64,000 bases of DNA from Alisma plantago-aquatica (Eukaryota; Streptophyta; Magnoliopsida; Alismatales; Alismataceae): contig OY856413.1 in assembly GCA_963693085.1 (NCBI GenBank), positions 545,321,379 to 545,385,378 on the forward strand, in the 5' to 3' direction. Every line of letters begins with the position of its first letter. Within the stretch, counting starts at the first letter, position 1. This document shows positions 38,420-50,013 of this stretch, piece by piece. The position numbers and the translations under genes are program-made. Below the pieces are notes generated by a model. That model had not been told where the DNA came from. It saw nothing but the letters and a program-made list of their open reading frames with translations, and searched no databases.

Positions 38420-39871
38420 TTTATTAGATGTATTTCCTAATAGCTTTAATTATTCAAAATTGTGAATAAAGCTAAGATATGGTGTTTCTAAGCTATTTCG
38501 CGAATAAAGATTCCTAATTATGGGTAAATCCCCTTAATATAGCAATTAGGGTTTTCTATTGAATAAAAAGTGGATTTAATGATATATAGAGTTCATTTGT
38601 GAATTAAACCATAATGAACTATGAATTGATGATAAATGAGCATAATGATCTTGCCATAGATTAAAAGGATAAATATGGTAGTTTTAATATAAAACAGGCA
38701 TAATGGGCTTAATTAATGTTTAAGTGTGCCTTTAATCCAAAATTAGGGTTTGCATGTAATTGTATAGAATTAGGGTTTAAATAGTAAATGAAGTGAAACC
38801 CTAATTGCAAACGAAACCCTAAAATGGATACGGAAACCCTAGGAAGCAATTTCAAGTTGAATAGAAAGAATCTTGATAAAGTGTGTAGTATATAGAGTAC
38901 ATGTGTTTTTCATGATTCTTGGTTGTGTGGTTGAACTACTTTCTTGGATAGCTTTCTTGGTTGGAATTGATATTAGCTTGAGAAATCTACTGAACAAGTA
39001 TGTGGTTATGCTTATGAATCATCACTTTAGTTTCATGGCGATTTCGGAACGTTTTTATCGGTTGCTTGAAAATAACTGTTGGATGCCTTTATTTCATGCA
39101 ACTATAAAGTGACTATGATTATCACTATGAATATATATATATATATATAATTGGCTAGATCCGAATCCACCTCTATAGCTTGTTAAGGCTAAAAAGGGGT
39201 AACCTAGAGTAAGGTATAGGTTATCGTGGGTTAGAAACTTGGCTACCAAATGTAGTGCCATGAGACCCTTTAGCATGCCATGAGTTAAGGAGTGGGCTAC
39301 TTACGGGTAGTTCCATGTGACTCAACCCTAGAAACTGGTTCACTTATAGGTGGGACCATGAGGGGTTTAATGGGGATCTACTATAAGGAAAGTATCATCT
39401 AGGTCCACTGCAGTGACAGCGCAGAGGATAGGGAATGCATGGATTGCACTGTTATATTTAAAATGTAAAATTGTTTGTTAAATAGTAACTGGCTGCAATA
39501 CATTGTTATTATAGTTGCACAATTATCGTTTCCCCCACATACTAGCTTCATGCTGACCGACATTTTGTTTGTCAGAGTTTTAGGTATAAAGCCAAGAGGA
39601 CAAACAATAAATTGCCATATTGTGAAATACATGAATTAAAATACGAGGATGATTACTTAGTGTAGACTTCATATGTGGATAGAATTTTAAAGATCCAAGT
39701 TTTCAAAAAGGTATACAAAAAATTTATTTATTACATCTTTTCAATATAGATTGTTGAAATTTAATAATTGTTCTTGGTTAAATGTCGAACCTTTGATCCA
39801 TAAATTATGGGTGCATCTTCGACCTCTCGGTCTCCCTTAATTGGGGGTTACCGAAAGGTGGGGTCGTAACA
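38420..39871 (+). repeat. Right arm of the palindrome (G-family LTR 3' part, plus)
   Basis: Starts TAGATGTATTTCCTAATAGC, the complement of sequence ending near 38366. It ends GGGGTCGTAACA next to a PBS. An (AT)n run of about 20 bases at 39128-39149 is absent from the left arm. Transcription across both arms would give a long hairpin RNA. Confidence 0.85.
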
Positions 39872-39873
39872 AT

Positions 39874-39887
39874 TGGTATCAGAGCCC
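39874..39887 (+). other. tRNA-Met primer binding site after the right arm
   Basis: TGGTATCAGAGCCC, two bases after the LTR end GTAACA. This shows that the right arm derives from a 5' LTR. Confidence 0.8.
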
Positions 39888-40203
39888 ACATACCAGTATA
39901 TTCTTATACATTGATCGATGTTTTGTTTTTCGATGTTTTAGGTACAACCCTAAAATGAACAAACAGTAAAGTGACACATTGTGCAATTAAGAAATAAAGT
40001 GCAAGGAGGATTAGATAGATTAATTCAAGCTCTGGATAGATAGATTTACAAAGTTTTTCAAAGGTAAGGAAAGTTTTAATGTTATACCCAATTCCAGTTT
40101 AGTTAGTAGAATTTCATAATTATTATTGATTATTTGTCAAACCTTCGATCTGGTTTATTGGGATAACGGCTCTGATCTCTTGGTCTTCCTTAAGTGGGCA
40201 TCA
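39886..40203 (+). repeat. Second, partial G-LTR end joined at CCCACATACCAG
   Basis: From CCACATACCAG it repeats the stretch that begins at about 39535 (CCCACATACTAG) in the right arm and at about 37248 on the complement of the left arm. The switch from PBS sequence into LTR sequence falls on shared CCCACATACC, which suggests a microhomology jump. Confidence 0.75.
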
Positions 40204-40493
40204 AGGCTCAATTATATGGCCTCATAATATTTCCCCATTTCAGTGCAGACCCAGAATGGACCATGGACACCCAGCTCCCGATCATAGAGTACCAACGCAA
40301 GGGTGGCTACGTCACCATAGACAACCCTTTCCTACATGCCTAGACCGCATGACTCAAGATTGGCATTCCACATGCCCATGTGGGCCTCACCTACTGGAGG
40401 TTTATGACTCTGATACCATTTATAATGCATAGACCCACTGCCCAAGGCTCTAGCAGAGTTTTAGGAATGACGACAGGTCACCCATCCCAGAAT
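40204..40493 (-). mobile_element. Inverted Cassandra fragment
   Basis: Read on minus, this gives CTGGGATGGGTGACCTGTC, then the end of a Cassandra LTR, then TGGTATCAGAGTC (a PBS at about 40411), then internal sequence matching 40800-41010. Most of the 5S-like part of its LTR is missing. It lies head-to-head with the complete copy. Confidence 0.75.
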
Positions 40494-40585
40494 TGTAACA
40501 TCCCACGATTTGAGGCTTTGGATAAGTTGATCTTAAAAGGAATGATTGGACTACCCATATCACCAAGGTGCACCTCCTTTTCTAG

Positions 40586-40690
40586 GAGCCCATCTCTAAA
40601 GAACTCCATAGTTAAGCGTGCTCAACTAGGAGTAGTACTAGGATGGGTGACCTGTCCGGAAGTTGATCCTAGCATGCACGTGAGTGAGGA
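40586..40690 (+). promoter_or_regulatory. 5S-rRNA-like Pol III promoter in Cassandra LTR 1
   Basis: A-box-like AGTTAAGCGTGC at 40610-40621, then GGAGTAGTACTAGGATGGGTGACC, which is the IE/C-box region, to about 40660. In true 5S rRNA the following bases are TCCTGGGAAGTCC; here they read TGTCCGGAAGTTG. A promoter role is known for the family and is inferred for this copy. Confidence 0.8.
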
Positions 40691-41125
40691 CAAAGTGCAC
40701 AGTTATGGCTAGTGGTGGTCTGTGGGGACAGTCATCATTCCTGAAACTCTACTAGAGCCTTGGGCAGTGGGCCCAGACATTACAAATGTCATCAGAGCCA
40801 TAACCCCTCTAGTAAGTGGGGCCTACATGGGCATGGCATGCCAGTCTTGAGCCGTGTGGTCCAGGCATGTAGGAAAGGGTTGTCCATGGTTGACGTAGCC
40901 ACCCTTGTGCTGGTATTCCATGATCGGGAGCTAGGTGTCCATGAGCCATTGTGGGTCTACACTGAAATGAGGTCAGATGATGAGGCCATATAGTTGAGCC
41001 TTGATGAGGACGTCAAGAGTCTAAGTGGGGGAGATTGTAACATCTCAGGATTTCAGGCCTTGGATAAGTTGATCTTAAAAGGAATGATTGGACTAACCAT
41101 ATTACCAAGGTGCACCTCCTTTTCC

Positions 41126-41235
41126 AAGAGCCCATCTCTAAAGAACTCCATAGTTAAGTGTGCTCAGCTTGGAGTAGTACTGGGATGGGTGACCTATCGG
41201 GAAGTTGATCCTGGCATGTGCGTGAGTGAGGACAA
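41126..41235 (+). promoter_or_regulatory. 5S-rRNA-like Pol III promoter in Cassandra LTR 2
   Basis: AGTTAAGTGTGC at 41152-41163 and GGATGGGTGACCTATCGGGAAG at about 41183-41204. The A box differs by one base from LTR 1, and the C box is closer to the 5S gene. Confidence 0.8.
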
Positions 41236-41331
41236 AGTGCGTAGTTAAGGCTAGTGGTGGTCTGTGGGGACAATCGTCATTCTTGAAACTCTACTAGAGC
41301 TTTGGGCAATGGACCCATGTGTTACATCTAA

Positions 41332-42495
41332 TATTAAACACCAATGACGTAAAAACTTGATAGTGATCTAAAGACTTGATTTTAACTCTCATTTTGACCA
41401 TGATAATTAGGGTTAACACATGTACCTATAATACCTACGTGGGTCATGCACACTTGAAAATAATCTTGACACTTGAATAATGTTGAACATCTTGAATTGT
41501 TGACCATAAGTGAATGACCTAACCCCAAGGTAAAATAGGAATGAGTAACCCTAATCATGAATCATGAAATATGATATTCTAAACATCATGATCTTGACCT
41601 TCGATCCAATATTGATGATTTAGGATCTAACTCGAATGGTTGACCTACTACTTATTAAGATCTATACTCGAAATCATCAATGAAAGGTACACTATTATAT
41701 CTGCTCATTGGTTGTATTGAAGATACTTTTTATGTATCTCTTGATTGTATACTTGGCCATATACTTGTTTGAGATATTGTTCCCTACTAATTATTCTTCC
41801 ATTTTTCCTATATTATATTTTGAGAAAAACATGAGAACACAAATGATATTGCCCATTATGACTGTCTATATTGATAATGATGATGATGTTGATAATATTG
41901 ATATTGAGTGCAAGCAACCACCTCATTAGGAGGTGGAACTTGTACATTGGCCTCCTACCTCATATTCAGAGAAGGAGCCTAGTGACCTTCTCCATCGCGT
42001 TGGGGTGATAGAGTCACACAAAATATATAAGCATGCTTCTAAATTACAACATAATGGGAACTCATAATAAAAATTGAATTGTTTGAAATAAACATCTTGT
42101 CGAATAAATGTTGGATTTGGAAAACCGCTTGTTGTACTTTTGTTGAATATAAGTCCTTCCAAGTATACTCTTTTGTTATAAACCATTTTACTTGATTTTG
42201 ATAACGTACCGTGCAATTGCATGATTGTGTCTTGATTTTCTTGATTTTAGACAAAACAATTGGAACATTGACAAGATCACTTCCGCACTCACATACTCTT
42301 ATGACAAAGATAAATCAGCTATATCCCCTATATTGGGTTAGTTTGTTCTTTCAATATCTAGTTTTTAAGTTATTATTTCTTATTGTATATACAATGTGTA
42401 AGATCCTATCGGGCCACTTATGGGTAGACACTTCAATCCTTTTTCTACTTTAAAGGCAGTGGAAATGGTATTGGGGTAGAAATGGTTCTGTGACA
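41332..42495 (+). repeat. T2 5' LTR, second part
   Basis: Resumes after the composite and is collinear with 46225-47382. It ends GGTTCTGTGACA directly before the PBS. A GATAATGATGATGATGTTGATAA run at about 41873 is shared with the other T LTRs. Confidence 0.85.
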
Positions 42496-42497
42496 GT

Positions 42498-42512
42498 TGG
42501 TATCAGAGCATA
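42498..42512 (+). other. T2 primer binding site (tRNA-iMet)
   Basis: TGGTATCAGAGCATA, two bases after the LTR end at 42495. Confidence 0.9.
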
Positions 42513-44530
42513 CACACTCCCATATACCTTAACTAAATAATTTCTCAAGTCTCTTGAGCCCCGGAAACCCTAACATCAATAATGGTGAAAATTGAGGTGT
42601 CTAGGCTTGGTGTTATGGCATAATTTCTCCTATCTGTCTTCACGATAGATGAGATTTTCGACTCTACCTGGCCTTAATTGATCTAAAACTGTACCTAAAG
42701 GTTCTCCTTTGAAACCTAGAGAGTCTTCTAGTATCTCATCTCTTCATTAAGGACTACCTAACCCACCCAACTAGATGAAGATTAGGTAGTCTTCTGATCT
42801 CCTCATGTACTCTTGTGACCTTTTTCCACATGATGTCTTGATTATGGGTAGCTTATGCATGGGAAAAATGAATTTCACTAGAAAATTTTGAAAGATGATA
42901 CCATGATTTGATCTTAATTTGAAAACACAATTTTGATCAATTAATTTTGAAATAAAATCCTCTTGTATGACCCATAATATCACACAAACTCGATTTAATC
43001 AAAACTTGACTATATGCTCCCTATGTTTGAGGTGAATGATAACATTATTCATCTAGTGATATAAGGACTTATACCTTATTGTTGATAAGGTTCCTATTTG
43101 ATTAAATCCATGATGCCCTATTATTAACCAAACATCAAAACATAGTTAAGCAACTCTTACCCTATTTTTGATACACATCTTCATTTTGTCATTAATAATA
43201 AATATTTATGACTCTTAAAATCCATGATGTAAGACCATGATACCAAAGACAGTCTCCCTATTTTTCTGACTAGTATAAGGGTCGCCAAAGGTACAAACAG
43301 TTTTGAAACCATGAATATCTCATAATGTGATGTACTCCTAACTCGATCTATATGACTAAAGATATCACAAATGGATGTACCTTGCAGACGACCCCACAAA
43401 CCCGTAGCCAAGAAACAAGATCCTCTATAACCAATAATGACCAAGGAGAGAAGATTGATAAACGAAAGATTGTTGAAAAAAAAAGTTGAGGATGATGTAG
43501 ACAAGGGAAAACTACCTAAGCTAAATGATGATGATAAAGATGATGTTTGGGATGTACCAAACAAGTTACTAATGGATGCTATGAAAAAATGGGCGAGATA
43601 TACCACATCGATAAATCCTGGAGGAGTCCAAGTCACCATTGCTGCCTTTACCCCTACATCCAAGCCAGTAGTCATGGAGATAGAGACAAAGATAGAGGTT
43701 GGAATTCCAAAAGAGGACATGTGCAATCACAATCTTTGAAGTCACCACTAGATCTAGATTTTGATATGATGATTATGTAACCCTTGTAACTTTTTTTGAA
43801 ATAAAACTAGGTATTCACTATACTTTTGAGAAATGGAAATGTGATGCCTTTTTGGAACCCACCTTTTGATTTGAAAATACTTGTCTGGTTTTAATTTTGA
43901 CTCGTTCATGAGAAATTGAATTATATTGACCTATAGTAAACCATCCATTGTTTTAATCTTTAACATAAAATCTTGAGATATTGACTAAATTATAATTTGA
44001 GGATGGTGATATTGAAAATATGTATAGGTTTAATTTCCAAAAATGACCTAGGTCTAGATAATTCACCCACCTTGAATATACTTGATACAAAAATTTATAT
44101 TGAAATTTCAAAAAAAAATTGCTAGATTATTGATATGGGTGAATGGCCACACCAATGGTTTGGATAAGAGTGAAAACCCTAGACTTGCATGTTGGGAACC
44201 CATAATTTTTATATTTGAAACTTGAATAATGAATAACAAACTCATTAGTGCATGACCCTTTTTGGTTCATGACACCTAATCTTGACTCTCGATCTTGATT
44301 TTCTCTCAGTATGGAGACATGACTTGAGAGTGAACTCTATTGGTGAATTTTGACCTTTTACCTTCATATTGATCAATGTAAAATTTTGAGAAACATTTGA
44401 TGAGGTGATAATTTCGAAGATATAATTTTGATTATATAGTTGAGGACACTCCAACATTTGAGGATACGACCTAGATTTTGAAGATCCCCATTTTGAGGAT
44501 GTTTTTGAATTTTGGGGACAAAATTTCCAT
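42513..44530 (+). other. T2 interior without gag-pol
   Basis: About 2 kb with no retrotransposon motif. A 100-codon frame at 43437-43739 (charged, with KKKVEDDVDKGKLPKLNDDD) lies in the element's sense. A longer antisense frame overlaps it and looks like its shadow. I do not recognise the product; it could be a gag remnant or chance. The last 500 bases match the T1 tail. Confidence 0.5.
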
Positions 44531-44545
44531 TTAAGGAGGGAAGAA
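44531..44545 (+). other. T2 polypurine tract
   Basis: TTAAGGAGGGAAGAA directly before TGTGACAAAG. Confidence 0.8.
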
Positions 44546-47382
44546 TGTGACAAAGTGAAATTTAGCATAACAATGAATTAATTACCATTTTGACCAAATT
44601 ATACTCACTCATGGTCTCAACTTATTTTTCTTGGATTCTAGTTCAATATTTTTACTCAATTTTGAAAAATGGTGATCAATGTAAATTTTGTACACTTTAT
44701 AACACCACAAACTAGACTCATTCATCACTTTGTCCAAAGAATAAAATTGTTCAATGAAACTTTGTATTTTAGTTCTCAAACTTTTTCTAAATATTCTCCA
44801 CATATTTTTGAAGCAATGATCAAAATTTCATGTCATTTAGACATTCCTACGATTTGCTATGAATTATTGAAGTTAATGTGTTGAAAATCCTTTTATTTGC
44901 CTTTTTAATTGCCCTTTTCGAAGTCATTGATCCGTTGCAAAGGGAGGGGACGAACCCCAACCCTCATATCTAAGACCCACATATTAGGGGTCTGGTCCAG
45001 TGGCTGTAAGGTTATCTTCAACCTCCCACTTATTGCGGGGAGGTATGTATGCGACCATGATGATTGATCTCCCGCTTTTGACCGCTATTTGAAATTCTAA
45101 GCGAGCCAAAATGACCCTCTCACAATTTCAAACTCAGAAAGCCCTATTTTGATCAGCTTTTGGACATCCTTGAACCACCAAAACAAGTTCTTTGCTCTTC
45201 TCTCTTACTCCGGTGGCTATGGCTGCACCTAGACCTCGATCTAGCCCTAAAACCTAAGCCTCGACCCTATTGAAAGGCCTCTTAAGATTCATCTTCACCT
45301 CACCTTGCTTCAAGCATCATCCCTACTCTATTTCCAAGCCTCAAGCACCTCATTTTTCTCCTCCCAGCCTCCTTCTGCCATAGAGGCACTGTCGCATATC
45401 CCTAGTTGGGCGTCTCTTCTCCTCGCCTTATTTCCCCTTTCTTTACCATCCAACAGATTAGCAAAGCCAAAGCAAGCTCGACCCACCAGCTTGCGACCTC
45501 CCTCACCCTTTCCTGCTCCCAGAGAACCTCCACACTGATGAGCCCCACTGCCTCATCTTTGGGCTTATGCCAGAGACTACGCAGATAGAAGATAGGAGCC
45601 CCAAAATTGTCAATTCGATTGCAAGAACAACCGGTCCAATAACCCAGGTAAACTAGTATTCAAACCGACCAAATCAAGAGATTGAACTATGAACCCAAGG
45701 TCAAACCGGAACTGGGTCTAAGCTAGCTGAATTGCCCATGTGAACAAACTAGGCCATCCAATTAACATCCAATGATTAGCCGTTTTTGTAAAATAAGGTA
45801 TTTATCTTTTTCTCTACTCAGAAATTCAATTAAATGCCCAGATTTTGATTAAATATTAGAAATTTCATCGTACATCCAAAAATTACAAATAAGTAGTCCA
45901 TTTGCATTACAAAAATTAGCCTGACCTAATAAAAATGGTTTTAGAACCTATTCAATATCCATGTTCTCTATTTTAGTATATGTATCTTTGAATAGCCTTC
46001 TTGAGTATAAAATGAGCATTCTTCTTGATTTTTGTGACTATTTGACTCTGATGTTCATGTTGAGACTCTAAAATCATAACTTGACTTGTGAAGTTCTAGA
46101 TCTATATTTGTTGACTTGATTCAATCTTGAATATGATGATGACATCATAATAATATGACTGTCTTAAATCTTATGGCATACTTAATCCTTTGACCTAATA
46201 TTTTGATATCTAATTTAATCTTCATACTAATGATGTTAGAACTTGATAATGATCTAAAGACCCAATTTTTACTTGCATTTTGACCATGATAATTCTGGTT
46301 AACACATGTACCTATAATAACTAGGTGGGTCATAAACACTTGAAATAATCTTGACACTAGAATAATGTTGAACATCTCAAATTATTGACCATAAGTGAAT
46401 GACCTAACCCCAAGGTAAAATAGGAATGTTTAACCCTAATTTTGAATCATGAAACATGATATTCTAAACATCATGATCTTTACCCTTGATCCAATCTTGA
46501 AGATTTAGGATCTAACTCAAAGGGTTGACCTACTATCTGTTGAGTTCTATATTGAAATCCTTGATGAAGTGTACACTATTATATCTACTCATTGGTTGTA
46601 TTGAAGATACTTTTTATGTATCTCTTGATTGTATACTTGGCCATATACTTGTTTGAGCTACTGTTCCCTACCGATTAGTCATCTATTTTTCCTATATTAT
46701 ATTTTTAGAATAACATGAGAACACAAATAATATTGCCCATTATGACTGCCTGTATATTGATAATGATGATGATGTTGATAATGTTGATATTGAGTTCAAG
46801 CGACCGCCTCATTAGGAAGTGGAAATTGCACATTGGCCTCCTACCTCATATTGGGAGAAGGAGCCTAGTGACCTTCTCCATCGCGTTGGGGTGATAGAGT
46901 CACACAAAATATATAAGCATGCTTCTCGATTACAAAATAATGGGAACACATAATAAAAATTGAATTGTTAGAAATAAAAATCTTGTCAAATTAATGTTGG
47001 ATTTGGAAAATTGCTTGTTATAATTTTCTTGAATATAAGTCCTGCCAAGTATATTCTTTTCTTACAAACCATTTAACTTGATTTTGATACCGTACTATGG
47101 AATTGCATGATTGTGTCTCGATTTTCTTGATTTTAGGCAAAACAATTGGAACATTGACTAGATCACTTCCACACTCATATACTAGGATGAAAAAGATAAA
47201 TCGACTATATCTCCTATATTGAGTTAGTTTGTTCTTTAAATATCTAGTTTTAGGGTTATTATTTCTTACTGTATATGCCAGTGTGTAAGATCCTATTGGG
47301 CCTCTCATGGATGGGCACTTCAATCCTTTTTCTACTGTCTAGGTAGTAGGATTTGTATTGGGGTAAAAATGGTTCCGTGACA
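44546..47382 (+). repeat. T2 3' LTR (2837 bp)
   Basis: TGTGACAAAG to CCGTGACA. Contains the full 45580-46225 region that serves as reference for the split left LTR. The TATA box seen in T1 is degenerate here (CCTATTGAAAGG, near 45268). Confidence 0.85.
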
Positions 47383-48104
47383 ATACCACAATCTCACAGA
47401 AGGTCCTCAGACTCTAGGCTTAAGTATTCTTCACCTCGATCATAATGAAGTGCCTCATACTTTTACCATGTTGGTTTTATACTTCATTCATGATATCCTT
47501 GACATTTTCAAGAGTTTTTGAATTATGTTTCATGAAGTAAACATAACTTGTAACAACCCCACCTCCCAGTAACCCCCATTTAAGGGAGACCAAGAGGTTA
47601 GAGCCATTATTTCCATTTTTGGATCAAATTTTTGATCAATAATCAATACCAATTATCAAATTCTACCAACTATACTAAAATCTGGTATAAATTAAAACTT
47701 TTTGCATACCTTTGAAAAACATGGATTACTAAAATTCTATCCATATGAGAGAATATTCTAACTAATCCTCCTTGATCATTAATCCTCATTTAATTCCACA
47801 TATGCCACTTTATTATTTGTTCTTTTCATTTGTACCTAAAACATCAAAAAACAAAACGTCGGTCAGCATAAAACTGGTATGTGGGGGAAACAGTAATCGT
47901 GCAACTATGATAATAATGTAATCAACCAATTATCATTTAACAACCAAGATTATGTCTTAAGAAATACTACTTAATCCTTACCTATCCCCTATCTTTGTGA
48001 TGTCCCTGCAGTGGACCTGGATGCTACCTTCCTCATGGTAGATCCCTATTAAACCCCGCATGATCCTACCTAATAGGTAGATCAATATCTAGGGTTGAGT
48101 CAGA

Positions 48105-48295
48105 TGGCACTACCCATAGGTATTCCAATTCCTAACTCATGTTGTGCTAAAGATTCGCATGGCACTACCCATAGGTAGCCCAATCCGTGACTCAAGGTGA
48201 CTTGATGGACCTACCCCATTGGTAGACGTGTACTAAGTCATCCAATGACCCGATGGACCTACCCCATAGGTAGCCATGTACTAGGTCAAACTATT
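48105..48295. repeat. Local tandem duplications in the G2 LTR
   Basis: ATGGCACTACCCATAGG occurs twice about 55 bases apart. GATGGACCTACCCCAT(T/A)GGTAG occurs twice about 47 bases apart. Not seen in this form in G1. Confidence 0.65.
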
Positions 48296-50004
48296 AAGCC
48301 ATAGAGGGGGATAGGATCTAAGATAATAAGCACATATCTTAAGTGATAGTCATATCCACATTATAGTTTTCATGAATTAAATTCATCCAACAATTTAATT
48401 CAAGTCATTGAGGAAAACTTCAGAAAAACCGCAAAAAGTAATTGGATATATTCATAAGCGTAACCACATACCTGTCAGGCTGATTTGAGACAAAAATAGT
48501 CCATGCTAGTAAGAAATCCAAGCAAGCAAGCACATACAACAAGATCCTGAAATAACATCTAATTCTTTTTTATCAACATCTATTCAAACCATCTTGCTAC
48601 TTAAGGTTTCTATTCCTTTTTTTTAGGATTTCTACCTCTTTTAGAGTTTACTTTGCAATTAGGATTTTTACTTCATCTTACTCTTTTAAACCCCAATTTT
48701 TCATATAACCTTCTCAAAAGTTATTAAGGTTACCCTTTTAACAACATATAACCTTAATTTCAGAAACATCACAATTAATCATCAATTAAGTCCATTAAGC
48801 CTCTTCTATATTAAAGCTACCAATTTTTATCCTTTTAATCTGTGACATGATCATTATGACCCTTTATTATCAATTCATAGTTCATTATGGTTTAAACCAC
48901 ATATGAACTCTATTTGTCATTAATTACTACCTTTATCCATTAGAAAAACCCTAATTACTACATGAAGAGTATTTATCCACAATTAAGGACTTTTATACTT
49001 GAAATAGCTTAAAATCATCATATCTTAGCTTTATTCACAATTTTGAATAATTAAACCCATTATGAGTCACTTTTACTAATATTAGGGTTTTAAAGACCCA
49101 TTAAAGCATATTTATGCACAGGAAACTCTAAATTAACCAATTACATGAAAAATTCATCCTTTTTGTGTTTCATGTACCTTTTTACAATTAACAGGTTAAT
49201 GTCAACTTTACACATCCATTAAACCATACTAAATGCATTAATCATCTCTAAATATGATTTCATAATCTTTAATTCATTAAAGTTGATAAATTACACTACT
49301 TTTCAAATTTCAACAGGAATTAGCCTTCAAATATATTTTTATTGAATTCCTCTCATTTTTCTGATCAAAATTCATATATTACGCATACCCATCCGAGCAA
49401 CGGTTAATTAGCTATGAAATTTGCACAAATTAACTTACTTTGGCCTATGGCATGCTGACACGTCAGCATACCCATGCAACGTGCTGCTTTGGGAAACATA
49501 ACTAAATGACCTTTTTTCCCCCCACTTGAGGATCAACTCTTTAGCACGCGGAAGGGCAGAACCATCCAATGCCCCCTGGATCATCTTCTACCTTGCTCCG
49601 ACGTTTGCTTCCGCCAAAGATGCCAAGGGCGTGGCTCCCCCTTCCCCCTATTGACCTCGACGGCCACCAGGGAGGGTGTTGTTGCCTCTGCCCTACCCTA
49701 GAACATGCGAGGTGCCTCCAATCCATGGCCAAAACGTCCACTCCTGAGCTAGATCTGCTGCATTTTGCTGTTGAGTTTGTTGCAGCCTTGCAGTTCTACG
49801 GATGGTGTTGCTTGAAGACATGAGTGCGGGTTTGATCTTTGATTCCTCCCAGGTTGCCATGGAGGCTTCCTTCCTCCGCCAAGACTACCAAACGAACCTC
49901 CATTGCTCTGAGGATAGATCCCCTACTCTCGACTAGGGTTTGCACAAGGAGGAGACTGTGGGCTTTCTCTCTCTCTTTGTTGTGCTCGAACCAGGGCTCT
50001 ACCC

Positions 50005-50013
50005 TATATATAA
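50005..50013 (-). promoter_or_regulatory. TATA box of the G2 LTR
   Basis: TATATATAA within CCCTATATATAAGGG, matching 4211-4224 and 12175-12188. Confidence 0.55.

Larger units (their letters stand above)
36922..41326. mobile_element. Composite retroelement insertion: G-LTR palindrome fused to Cassandra, TSD TCTAA
   Basis: 4405 bp, beginning TGTAACAACCCC and ending GTGTTACA, with TCTAA at 36917-36921 and 41327-41331. Removing the insert and one TCTAA restores GATCTAATATTAAACACCAATG, which matches the uninterrupted T1 LTR at 15886 onward. The block therefore behaves as a single insertion. Inside, in order: inverted G-LTR arm, 53-base spacer, direct G-LTR arm with PBS, a second G-LTR end, an inverted Cassandra part and a complete Cassandra. 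Confidence 0.82.
40494..41326 (+). mobile_element. Cassandra TRIM retrotransposon (833 bp)
   Basis: Two LTRs of equal length (291 bp: 40494-40784 and 41036-41326), each TGTAACATC... to ...TTACA, each with a 5S-rRNA-like block. A PBS-like TGTCATCAGAGCCA is at 40787-40800 (two mismatches to tRNA-Met PBS). A purine run AAGTGGGGGAGAT lies before the second LTR. No coding capacity. Length, LTR size and 5S content match the known Cassandra family. Confidence 0.9.
36219..47382 (+). mobile_element. T2: non-autonomous T-family gypsy element with composite insertion
   Basis: The left LTR is present from an internal point (36219-36921 and 41332-42495). It is followed by a PBS, a 2.0-kb interior, a PPT and a full right LTR (44546-47382). 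The interior has no gag-pol. Presence of both priming sites means it could once have been mobilised in trans. The left end is truncated, so no TSD can be checked. Confidence 0.8.

Noticed and set aside
39128..39149. (AT)n microsatellite as a functional site
   Set aside because: A simple dinucleotide run inside one palindrome arm, best seen as replication slippage.
40586..41235. Two 5S rRNA genes
   Set aside because: Only the central 5S part is present, the 5' start is missing, and both copies lie inside equal LTRs with PBS and PPT between them, which is the Cassandra arrangement.
43181..43726. 181-codon minus-strand frame as a membrane protein gene
   Set aside because: It is antisense to the T2 interior and its Ser/Phe-rich content is the complement of a Lys/Asp-rich stretch; no start context or homology seen.
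49541..49823. Opposed frames in the GC-richer part of the G2 LTR
   Set aside because: They overlap on opposite strands inside an LTR next to its promoter and resemble no known protein.
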